From Membranipora membranacea (Eukaryota > Bryozoa > Gymnolaemata > Cheilostomatida > Membraniporidae): a stretch of 60,000 nt of DNA. Every line of letters starts with the position of its first letter. Within the stretch, counting starts at the first letter, position 1. Both the position numbers and the translations under genes were made by a program. Shown in pieces: positions 46,001 through 55,900 of the stretch. The DNA lies in the NCBI GenBank assembly GCA_914767715.1, contig OU612072.1, positions 23,562,001 through 23,622,000 of the forward strand, in the 5' to 3' direction. Under the pieces are notes generated by a model that made no database searches, was not told where the DNA came from, and saw nothing but the letters and a program-made list of their open reading frames with translations.

Positions 46001-48182
46001 GCAGCTACTAATCTTTTTCATCGATGCTATTCACTATTTTTAAATATTCAATAATTTATTGAGAGAGGCAGCTAGCTGCCTGCTCAGGTAGCTTGAAACT
46101 AATACGACTTACATTCGAATCATCATTAATCTCAGCTTCCCTCTGCAGCAAGCGACCCTGATAGCTCAGACTGCACATTGGGCGAACAACTCCGACCCCT
46201 CACAGTGCAGATCCAAGTACATTTGGTGATGTGATTTTTACATTTCAGCAGGTGCACAAAGCAATGAATGGTGTCACTTATTGATGTGAATATGTTGTGT
46301 GTGTTCTCCAATACAATACCAAACAAACTGCTTTGTATATTTTGAGCATTAACATACAAACACTTTGTTTATGATCACAATCTAATATTTCTAGGTGGAG
46401 TGCCACGCCTGGTTCCCCCAGAATGAGATGGTAGATTACTGTCTACAGAGGGGGATAACTTTTGCTGCCTACGCCCCTATCGGCTCCCCTGGTAGACCCT
46501 CGTAAGTTAAAGAACTGATTAACTTCTCATTCAGTGTCAGATTTACTGATACTAACCGCCTGATGTAACAGTGAATACTTAACATGGTAGAATAACTTGG
46601 TCTGTTTGTGCACCAAGCTGTAAAATTGTTATTGCATGCTGCTCAAAAACCTTATCGACTATTCTGATGACAGCTAGGCTGGGTTCAGTCCAACAATTTG
46701 GAGTTATTTACTCAGGTTGGGCGTTGGTTTGTTGTTGAGTGAGTAGATAACACCACTGTACACAAGCACAACCTATAATACAGACAGAGCCCCATTGTTG
46801 GCCTGAATCTCAGGCTAGATGGCAGTTCGAAAAGTTCTAATTATTTGATGAGTTTTCCCTCTTAACATTGAGGATGGAGACGAAGATTTTAATTTAAACA
46901 TGTTTTCAATCATAAATGGCACAATGTACATTTTACGCAATGATGATTTTGTATGTCTTACAGTGTGGAGGGCCCAGTCACCACCCCTCTCATAGATGAG
47001 CCAGTGCTGAAGGAACTAGCAGCTAAGCATAAGAAAACAGTACCTCAGGTATTACTGAGGAACCTGATGCAGAGAGGAATTATAGTTCTACCTAAAAGTG
47101 TAACTAAGGAGAGGATAATCTCTAACTTCCAGGTTTGTAACATTCAACTTAATTATTTGAATACGATATGTGAGCGACATTCTCAGACATAACATGAATA
47201 CTAACTCTGATATGATCACGCAGGGAATTCAAGTAAATTGGGTTGTCAGGTACTTGTACAGGCATTCTCTATTGAAAGCTCAACATTCATCGACTGGTGA
47301 AGTACACTAAGGTCAAGCTTTAATTCTGGTGATCAATTTTATAAGCTATACCTCAACGCTAAGAAAAATGTTTACAGTAAGGTATGCCGCCTGTCTAGTA
47401 TCAGCAAAGAGATTAGTTACACATCACAATGATTTGATTTAACATTTGACTTTGAAGCTTTTTAGCCTAAGAAAAGAAACTTAACTTTGTCTCCCCACTG
47501 TAAGAAGAGGATAACTCCACTTTACATAATTTATATTTCAATGTCATAATTGTAATCGCTCATTATTACAGTTATATGACTTTGAGTTGAGTGAAGATGA
47601 TATGGAGGTTATAAAAGGAGTAAACAAAGAACTCAGGCTATTCCAGTTCAACTACTACGGAAAGCAAAAGTTAGTATCACCCTTCCTGATACAATAGGAC
47701 AACACACTAAAACTTGGAATTCTCCTCAAGTCTATGAATATGATGGATATATATTATTGTTACTATTGACTCTGAAGACTACTGTGTTAGATACTCATTA
47801 TATCAGTAGAAATTTCCCAGTGTAAGAATTTGAGGGGTATACAAATCAAGAAGTTGTGCTTTTGATAAATAGACATGCATCCACTATCCGGCCTGTTATA
47901 ATCTCAAACAGTTTCAATAGACGAACGTAATACGGATAAACAGAAATAAAAATAAGATAAACAGAAAGCGTCGAACAAAGTTACAATGGGCTTGTTTTTT
48001 CCTTTCTGAATGCTGACTGTACGCTGTTCTAAATACGGATTAATCCAAAAAAACTTGAACCCAGAGATTTATGACCGATGTAACAGACTGTGTTGTTTTG
48101 TTATAGTTTCTTACATCCATTCTTCCCATGGCCAGAGTTGGCTCAGAAGTATCATCCCGGAGAAGAACTACCACAACTCTAA
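43042..48182 (+). CDS. Aldo-keto reductase (AKR1-type), complete, nine exons
   Basis: Exons 43042-43113, 43613-43780, 44580-44696, 45154-45249, 45820-45936, 46395-46501, 46964-47132, 47572-47669 and 48107-48182 encode 339 residues. The enzyme is an NADPH-dependent (alpha/beta)8-barrel oxidoreductase that reduces aldehydes or ketones in the cytosol. It opens with [10 protein letters not shown]; the catalytic tetrad is intact: Asp46 and Tyr51 ([12 protein letters not shown]), Lys80 (VFITTK), His113 (LYLIHHP). [13 protein letters not shown]-loop equivalent and the cofactor motif [11 protein letters not shown] follow. The length is slightly above the usual 315-325 because of the tail [21 protein letters not shown]. 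Substrate cannot be told from sequence. Odd point: the exon 8 donor is GTTAGT; if that intron is retained the protein ends 9 codons later (TAG 47695-47697, 323 residues). MITEs occupy introns 2 and 6. Confidence 0.95.
44331..44525. mobile_element. hAT-type MITE, 195 bp, with 8 bp TSD
   Basis: Perfect 8 bp direct repeats TCCATATA flank it (44323-44330 and 44526-44533). Ends CACATTGATG and CAGTGTGG and the interior GATATACTGTTGCATGTA match the element at 11650-11820. Located in intron 2 of the reductase gene. Confidence 0.88.
46675..46817. mobile_element. Mutator-like MITE, family 2, 143 bp
   Basis: Starts TAGGCTGGGTTCAGTCCAAC and ends GTTGGCCTGAATCTCAGGCTA, matching 23166-23341. The flanks GATGACAGC (46666-46674) and GATGGCAGT (46818-46826) agree at 7 of 9 positions, a decayed 9 bp duplication. 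Located in intron 6 of the reductase gene. Confidence 0.82.
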
Positions 48183-48262
48183 CCACCACCATGACCACCA
48201 CCATCACTACCACAACTCTAACCACCACAACAATCACTACTACTTCTACAACTCTAACTGAT
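48165..48262 (+). repeat. Low-complexity ACC/AAC/CAT repeat at the reductase stop codon
   Basis: About 90 bases made almost only of ACCACC, CACAAC and CTCTAAC units, starting just before the TAA of the reductase. One alternative frame reads as Thr-rich to 48388 and the other as His/Asn/Tyr-rich to 48261. In the deduced frame it forms the start of the 3' UTR. Confidence 0.85.
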
Positions 48263-48509
48263 CACTACAAGGTGAACTCATCTACAGAAGTGTGCGTGTC
48301 AATAAATATCCCACAATGCAGTGTACTAAATATTCCACAGATATCAGGTCAAGGAAAGACAACTTACATGAGATTGACCTGCTCCTGATGCATTGTGGGA
48401 ATTTTCTCATCCATCTCTTTTTTTGTGAACTCAACTGAATGTTAGTGATTTTGGCAAACAATTGACTTCATTATCTAGCTTCAGATGTGTTGACTTTTTG
48501 GATTTCAAT

Positions 48510-48515
48510 AATAAA
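48510..48515 (+). terminator. Poly(A) signal of the reductase gene
   Basis: AATAAA about 330 bases after the stop. It lies close to the 3' end of the convergent scramblase-like gene. Confidence 0.7.
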
Positions 48516-49145
48516 GACTGGTATTCAATTTCACATAAAATGTCCTGTACTATTGATTTTGTTAGACTGTGGGCTGTAGTTCTTTTGATGTTAATTGCAA
48601 TTATTTCTCACATATATAACAGGTATTGAAGTGGGGTCAATTCTATCATCGAGGGTCAGCAGTTTCTTAATAACAGCAATTAAAGTTTAACAATTTTAAG
48701 AGGAGAACAGGTGTTTCATTTTCTTCATTGGAAATATTTCCCACTGTACGTAGATTATAGATTTTGTGGTTGCGGTGCAAACTTGAGGCTTGTAGGCTGT
48801 CTGGGTATTTGTATCCCCAACCTCTTCCCTGAAAACTTGACAAAACCTACGTTTATCAATGCTATACTTCTATAAAATTCAGGGTGAGGTTACTGCTAGA
48901 AGCTGCTTCAAAATGTTGATTTATTTTTCATCTCCTGCTCCAGGAATTAGCTTTGAAAGTTAAGGTTGTAACGTACATCACTCACTGTAGTATTGTCTGC
49001 ACAATGCCCTAAACTGCCTTATCTCACAATTCTTTGTCCTATTATTGCCCCAACGTGCTCTTGTGAATATATAAAATTCGGTCTCTTCACCTACTACCGG
49101 ATTATAATCACGAATCAACCATGGTATGCCATGTATTTAGATTAG

Positions 49146-50915
49146 TTACCTGCATGCCTTCCTGACGAATGTAGCCACCTCCTCGTAATTTGGAGCCAAC
49201 ACAGATATTGTAGACTGTCGAGCTGGACCACAGAAAAATGTGCAGCAACAGCTTGCGTCTAAAATTAAATATGCTGATATTAGAATGATGTCATAAGGAA
49301 GAGTAAGCTGGCCTTTTGTTGATGTTGGTATCCATAACCTTAAACCAGTAGAGATTTGTTAGATAGTTTTTTTGCCATACAAAGGGGTCTACCAGATCTC
49401 ATAATCATCTCAAAGTGGACAAACACGTTTGCAACACATTCGTCGTATTAGTGTGTGATATATCTTGCAACACCAGACCAGTTTGGCACACTGACGCATA
49501 TCCAAAAAAAGGTAACATATTTCCTGGATTTCAAGATCCGTATTCATCTATTTGATGCTGTTATTATATCCTTTTTCGGTCTTATCAGATTATTCTAGTC
49601 ATAAAAACAAACAAGCTCACAAGCCAACCTTTTTGTTGTGCAAGAGTAAGGTTATTTACTGAGTTGGTGTCCTGGTTTTCAACCCTGATCACTCTACGGT
49701 CTACTTTTCTAAGCAGTTTTAATTTCACACAATATTATCATGTTTTCACATTACTCCACCCTACATCCAAATATTTTAATAAAACCTGCATGGAACCCTG
49801 GCTAATCTTCGCCTTGCAATATAGACATGTATATGTAATCGAGTTCCTTTTACAAACACGATGCTTGTTAAAAATTGAAACACAACACTTCACAAGATTC
49901 AAATTGTTGACAGTTTTGATGGGAGTACCACATGTGCGAAATCATCCCAAATGACAAAATCTTACCTTCTGCTACGAGAAATAAGACAGTATCCGGGTCT
50001 TCTTTATCACTGATAGAATAAGTCATCGGAGTACACGCCCAGTCTGTAAAATCAGAATAAGCAGGTGTATGTGTGAACGCCCTTTGGAACTTGCTGCGCC
50101 AAGTCTTCCAGCTATGATACACACACTTAACGCTCATTTCACAGCAATCAGTCTAACTCCTTGATCTAGCTTTCCCCAGAATACAACAAACACTCATAAT
50201 ACTGATAAATGACTTCCTATTTCATTTCATATCTAATAAGGAAGCATGTATATATCTTGACCCTTCACGTGGTAGCGTTGTCTGCACAATACATTGAACT
50301 GGAAACTTTTCAAGTATCAAATACATACCATAAGGCCAAATTTAGTTGGATTTCACCGCAGCATAATCACCATTTATACCTGAAGCTGTACATGTACAGA
50401 AATATTCTGGCTAAGATAATGCTGGACCATCACCTGGGTTTATGAGGCGGAAATTTGGAAATTATTTTGCAGATTAGAGATCGGCATGAATTTGTAAAAT
50501 GCATACCTGCAAGCTGTTTCTCCTTGTCTTGTGTGATGACTAGCTCCTTTGAGCTCTCCAGTTTATTGAGTACATCTGTAGAGGTCAGTGGATAGGGATT
50601 AGTTATAGGAGCACCTTTACTCCATCTTTTCTTCTCTTTACCTGTGTCGTAAAACGTAAAAGTTCAAAATGAATATACGTTATTCACATTTTTTATCAGT
50701 AAATTTGGAGTAAATTAATATCCCATAATGGAGTTGTTACAGAATCAATTGGCTATTTTGACCCAAACATCTTTGGGAGTGGTGTCGACATGTTTTGTTC
50801 ACCAATAAATTCTATAGATAAACAGATAGACTTCACAATTAAAAGCAAAAAAGGTTTTGGCAATTGGCAATACAATGTTTTACTGTAAATAAATATTGGA
50901 CTTACCGGTGTCCAT
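49146..50915 (-). CDS. Phospholipid scramblase-like gene, truncated
   Basis: Exons 50906-50915 (ATG GAC ACC G), 50507-50641, 49966-50043 and 49150-49258 splice in one frame through consensus sites. They give about 110 residues starting MDTGKEKKRWSKGAP. The last exon contains ASCCCTFFCGPARQSTISV, then LAPNYEEVATFVRKAC, which follows the PLSCR pattern 'CC...CCGPAR.FT..I.D....EV....RPL.C'. Upstream TDVLNKLESSKE...YSISD matches 'LLEVLTGWE....Y.I...'. Scramblases are single-pass membrane proteins that move phospholipids between leaflets; the second half of the barrel, the calcium site and the C-terminal membrane helix are missing. Reading on from 49150 gives a stop at once (49146-49148). Alternatively, a GTAACT donor joins an open terminal exon at 48696-48828 (43 codons, not scramblase-like), giving 154 residues. 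Either a divergent paralogue or a pseudogene; the reductase gene converges from the left. Confidence 0.6.
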
Positions 50916-51217
50916 ATCTTAGCTGAGAAAGTAAACAGTTCACCCAAAGTATGAGAGAATAAACAACAGAGTCGAGATCATCAGAGAAAATGTACCTGCC
51001 GAACAACTCATTGGATGTATGTTTGTAATGGTGTCTGTATGGTTACAAATGTCAATGACTGAATAAGTTGCCTGCCTGGGTAACAGATTGTAACTTGTTG
51101 AGGGCCTATTGGCTTTGTTGAATATTAATTGGAAGCACTTCTTTCTTGGTTATTTTATCGATCTAATATTTAATGGTGCAATTGAAAATACTATGGAAAT
51201 TGTGATGTTGGATTAAA

Positions 51218-51223
51218 TTTATT
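51218..51223 (-). terminator. Possible poly(A) signal of the defensin-like gene
   Basis: TTTATT on the plus strand (AATAAA on the minus strand), about 315 bases beyond the stop codon of the defensin-like gene. Confidence 0.4.
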
Positions 51224-51536
51224 TGAAGAAGAAAAGTTGAAGAAAACAATCCAAGACTGAGGTCACTCCGAAGGGTCCAATCAAAGAAATAATCGCTCGA
51301 TGTTGATTAAATTGAATTGCTTGAAAAAAAGCACAAAATAATTTGGTCCCTATCTTTTTTGTCATAAAGAGTTCATAAGATTTGATAAGTCATTATTCGA
51401 ATATATTTGGATTTTAAATCTCTGTTCAAAGCAGAAACTCAAGGATAAAATGTTTTTAAAGATAATTTAGATTGTTGTTGTGGCTCCAATTTTATCTCTA
51501 TAGGCATCAATAACTTATTGTCCTGATAGCGAGGAG

Positions 51537-52315
51537 TCACTCAAGTTTGATGAAGTTCCTCAGCGCGTGTCTCCTGCTCCTGACGGGGCGCTGAGGACAG
51601 CCCATACACCTACAGCCCATAGAGCGGCCGTAGATATTCTCCATCCATTCACAGCGAGCCTCTCTACACTTATACATATCTATACACTGCATATCACAAT
51701 CCATCTCTGTGCAGGACATCGATCTACGCTGTGCCTCTATACCTACAGAAAGACAAAATTCATAATGAATTTATGAATTACTAACTTGGAGTTGTCCCCA
51801 CTTGAAAACTCAATCGCTAGAAGTTTACCTGGTTACAAATTTGTCCTTGTTTCTTGTACGTCTGTAGTCTGAAGCAGGGATGTTAGGTCTGAGATGATGT
51901 TTTGCCATTATCAAATTGAAGGCTATCCGATAAACTTGCTCAGTACTAATCGTCCTATCAAAATCCCCTCCTAGTCTAAATGTACATTCTCCATAAAGGT
52001 AATGCAACATAATAAAGTACATAATTGTAGTACTTTGTTTACATGTTATAAATCCCTGATTTAAACTTAATATTCAAATGAAATACCCTGGCCCATGCGA
52101 CCTTTTCAAGATAGCATGGAGAGACGTTATATTATATACGGGATGAGGGCAGTTGATACCACAATTATTTGTTCATTCCACCATTCTTGTTCAAAATAAT
52201 GCTGAGCTCCAAGAAATCAATAATAATTATTCTATTCAGTCTCTGTTGTGACATGTATCTCACCAGTGAGGTAAAGAATCACCAAAGTTAGCAGCGCTAG
52301 CGTGCCGAGTCTCAT
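51537..52315 (-). CDS. Secreted eight-cysteine defensin-like peptide, two exons
   Basis: Exon 1 (52264-52315) encodes a short signal peptide, MRLGTLALLTLVILYLT, and ends in phase 1 at a GTGAGA donor. Exon 2 (51537-51742), after a good polypyrimidine tract and TGTAG acceptor, gives 67 more residues to a TGA; the precursor is 85 residues. Eight cysteines (precursor positions 28, 33, 37, 43, 48, 61, 63, 66) follow C-x4-C-x3-C-x5-C-x4-C-x12-C-x-C-x2-C. The C-x3-C plus C-x-C pairs are the signature of the cysteine-stabilised alpha-beta fold, and the terminal C-x-C-x2-C with eight cysteines matches mollusc defensins and nematode ASABF peptides. A basic tail (RPVRSRRHALR) follows, as in some ASABF precursors. 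Such peptides permeabilise bacterial membranes. Function is inferred from pattern only. A short open segment at 51835-51877 between the exons does not fit the frame. Confidence 0.7.
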
Positions 52316-52797
52316 CGTAACAGAGTAAAATTATTCTACTTGGAAAAATGACAACACCTCTTCTCGCAGTGTGAAACAATCACAAAATGAGAATTTCATT
52401 GCTGAGTTTTGCCTATGAATTGAATTTTTGTCCCCGTTCAATTTCGCTCTTCTTCAATTTAACAAGTAATACTTTTTATTCAACACCCATTATTTTTTGA
52501 CCCTTGAAAGAAATGTAAGACCCCAGGGTCAAAACTAAAAGCTCACAGAGTGTAATAGAGCCTAATTGTTGAGTAATTGTTAATTAGAGTAGCTGTGATC
52601 ACATTTCACTGCCTCGGGGAGAGTTGAATTTTTTAGATATTACATCACAGAGTAAGATCATAAAGTCTCAGTTTATAACTCACAGAACGCTTCTTGTGGG
52701 TCATTACAGGTCAACTTAAAACAGCTGATCACTTTATTACTTTAATTTATGATGTCGGCGACCAGAGAATTTATTGAGAATTGCTGCCCTGGTGTAA

Positions 52798-52803
52798 TTT
52801 ATT
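52798..52803 (-). terminator. Possible poly(A) signal of the phospholipase B gene
   Basis: TTTATT on the plus strand (AATAAA on the minus strand), about 190 bases past the stop codon at 52992-52994. Confidence 0.5.
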
Positions 52804-52991
52804 GAATTGACAAAATGAAAATGATGATTGAAATTTCATAACATTGATTTTAACTTTTGTAAAAAAGAGTATAAAAATATTTTGAAAAGGTTTGTCATGA
52901 TAGTAGAAAAATCTTTAAATGGCATTTCAATGTATCAACTTTGCGTGACTATGTGATCGTTGTAGTCTGTTGATGACGTATGTGTATGTGT

Positions 52992-55900
52992 TTATGAGTT
53001 CTGTTTGGTTGGTAGGTATCGTGAAGGGCACTGAATTGGCTGGTCGAGTCCCCAGTCTGCTGGTTTGCTTCCGACAGGAGAGACCTACAAATAATCAACA
53101 AAATGTAATCTTAGACTGAGAATTCCCTGCTTGTTTATCCACCAAGTTAATTAGTGAAGTTGCCTTCTTGCAAAATGTGTGAACACAACTCCGCTCAAGA
53201 CATGCATCCTGCCATCACCACACAACCCATCTCAGCTGGTGACAAGTTATCGCTGAAACTCTCATTATACTCATATCTTTTATATCGTGCAATTCAACTT
53301 AGGTATTAAGGAACTGTTTGTGCATAATCGACTGTGTCTCTCCCAAATGAAATCAAAGCTAGCGCATCTCAGGTTCAAAGGCTTATTCCATGATGAAGTC
53401 ATTATAATGAAGAGGTACACAGGATAACATTTCTCCTTATAATGGAGAGTGGAACACAGGCTAATATCACTAGTTATAATGGAGAAGTACGAAGGCTAAT
53501 ATCTCTCCTTATAATGGAGAGGTACACAGGCTAATATCTCTCCTTATAATGAAGAGGCGCACAGGCTAATATCTCTCCTCATAATGGAGAGCGGTACACA
53601 GGCTAATATCTCTAGTTATAATAGAGAGGTACACAGGCTAATCTACTTACGATGGAGTTCCATAGCCCTTTACCGGCCATATTCTGTCCTTTCTCACTGA
53701 AGTGGAAGCAGTCAGGCGCGAAGTAACTCAGATCTGGTCCTCCGTTAGACTAAAATACAATGTTTATAATACAATAAATATGATATATTGTATTTATATA
53801 ATACATCATTAACAATAATGCTAAACCTTAGGATTCCAAGCATCACTGGACATATCAGATCATATTGCATTGACTGGAAAAATAGCTCACTCTGAAGGAA
53901 ATTGATTTTTAATCCCGGGTTACAATAAATTTTTGATATTCATATCTGTGATGACCCAATCAGTTAAAAAAAAATCAAATCCAGAAAATGCATCCTTATA
54001 TCTGGGCAGGTAATATACAGACTGATCTATAAATGGCAAAATCAGTGGGGCTCATGAAATAGAGTCTCAAATTTTATGTGTAGGAGTTATTATCATTATC
54101 ATTTACTCCATTAGTAGCTATATGGATTTGTATTCAGCTAGCCAAATTGGCATGTTTTAAAAGCTCTAAATCAGAACTGAACCCAAAAGCCATCACAAAA
54201 CAGAGTGCGACTTATAGATGAGCCAAAAAGCTCCAGTTGAGGGGGATTTACAATGCCTTATGATATCAAATTCAGGAACAAGAATTACACATCTTAGAGT
54301 TACTCACAGCTGCCGGTGGTACAGTCTCTCTGTAGAAGGGCTGATTGACGACAACAAAGTCATCCTTACCCTCGTATCGTCCGCTGTTGACCAGAGCTTG
54401 TACTGCTCTCTGGTAGGCGATACTCAGCTCAGTCAGGGCAGCTGTGTCAGCGTCAGCACCATGTCCGCAGCTACATACAGCTCTGTGAGGGAAGAGAAAC
54501 TCAAATTTGTTATCTACCAATTGCTAAGTCGAGTAAAAATTGAACTCAGTGATATAAACGATCACTGATCTGCATCGTGGTATCTTCTATCTGACAATTC
54601 CTATATAGTTTTACCTAAGCTTCACATGGATAAAATTGTATTGAGCTGAAAGCAAGGTATAATTGGGATTGTGATTGACAGTACTTGTGATGTGATATTT
54701 TTTGCTTTCGGGCGGAGAACCAGCCCACCCAGCAATCAATCAGAGCCAACACATTGGCTAGAGCCATGCCAACTCTTCAGGATTGGGTCTACTTATTCGA
54801 ATTTTAGTTCCGATGATATCATCAAGCTTTGAACCAATCTGGCTATAAAGATTGTCAAGTTATTATGATCTCGCCAGGAATTAGCACCACTATCCTCTTT
54901 ATTCCTGATCATCACTATGGTCCAATGCTTCAAATGAATGGTCCAGCCCCATGTCTAATGATGAATGCTAACGATATCCATGCTGAAAAACATCAAAAAA
55001 TAGCTGCCGCGGCTTGGATTTGAACCAGGGCCTCCCGCATAAAAACTTTTGTCCTACATTGCCTCATACTGTAGTATGCGAATCAAAACAGTTTCTGAAA
55101 TTGAATGAAGAAATGCTTTCCAATGCTTACGGAAGTTAATCTATACGCTAATCCCATGTATTGATCACTCCTCAAATCAAAGTCACATTGAGATATGGAA
55201 ACATACTAAATAAAGTCTGGATACTCAACCTAATACATACCCATGGACGAGCGAGCAGATGATTCCATTACCGAGTCCAGCAACAGGTGAGATATCGAAT
55301 ATCTCGGCCAGATTGACGTAAGCTCTCGGGATGTTATCTCGGATGATGTCCAGAGCTTCGGCTACATTTGCAATCATTGTCTCGGCAGAGTGAGCATTCT
55401 GAAGTTAGGTAAAAGATACCACAATATGAATCTAATGATAATATCATTTTGATAAACATTATGAGTTTGTAGGGCCGCAATCCTCCATATCGAAACAGCA
55501 CTCGCACTGGCAACCAGCATTGGTGTTCATTGAAGACCTAAAGCCAAACAAATGTGGCAATAGCAATTTATTTTATAGCAAGGAGTTTCATGACAGATTT
55601 CCTGGTGATAAAATGAGTGCTGCATCAGTTAACCTGGCCTGTCTTGACCAGCTTTGTTCGCTTTGTTTGCTTTGTTCACCAAACAACGCTTGTCAAGACA
55701 ACTACAGTTAATCCAGGTTGAAGTGGTTTCAGATTTCCCAAGGAGAAAACTTACCAGGTCATTACAGAAAGCACACAGGTTATTTCCTCCGATGAATAGA
55801 GTGATCATCTTCCAGTCTTGCTCCATGTTGATACTGGAATCTGCTCTCAGTTTGTTTACAAGGTTCTGAGCTTGTCCGGGCATATCCCTTTGGAAATAAT

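Noticed and set aside
48107-48388. Thr-rich (86 codons) and His/Asn-rich ORFs over the ACC repeat as separate proteins
   Set aside because: They are alternative frames of the reductase last exon and its 3' UTR. The frame giving [13 protein letters not shown] is the best AKR-like ending and matches the exon 8 phase.
51835-51877. Additional exon between the two defensin-like exons
   Set aside because: It has acceptor- and donor-like sites, but its inclusion puts a stop into the cysteine-rich exon.
54272-54568. 116-codon plus-strand ORF over 54218-54568
   Set aside because: It is the antisense shadow of phospholipase B exon 9 (54308-54482).
55654-55869. Plus-strand ORFs around 55629-55883
   Set aside because: Antisense of phospholipase B exon 7 (55755-55887), whose minus-strand frame carries the GGNN block.
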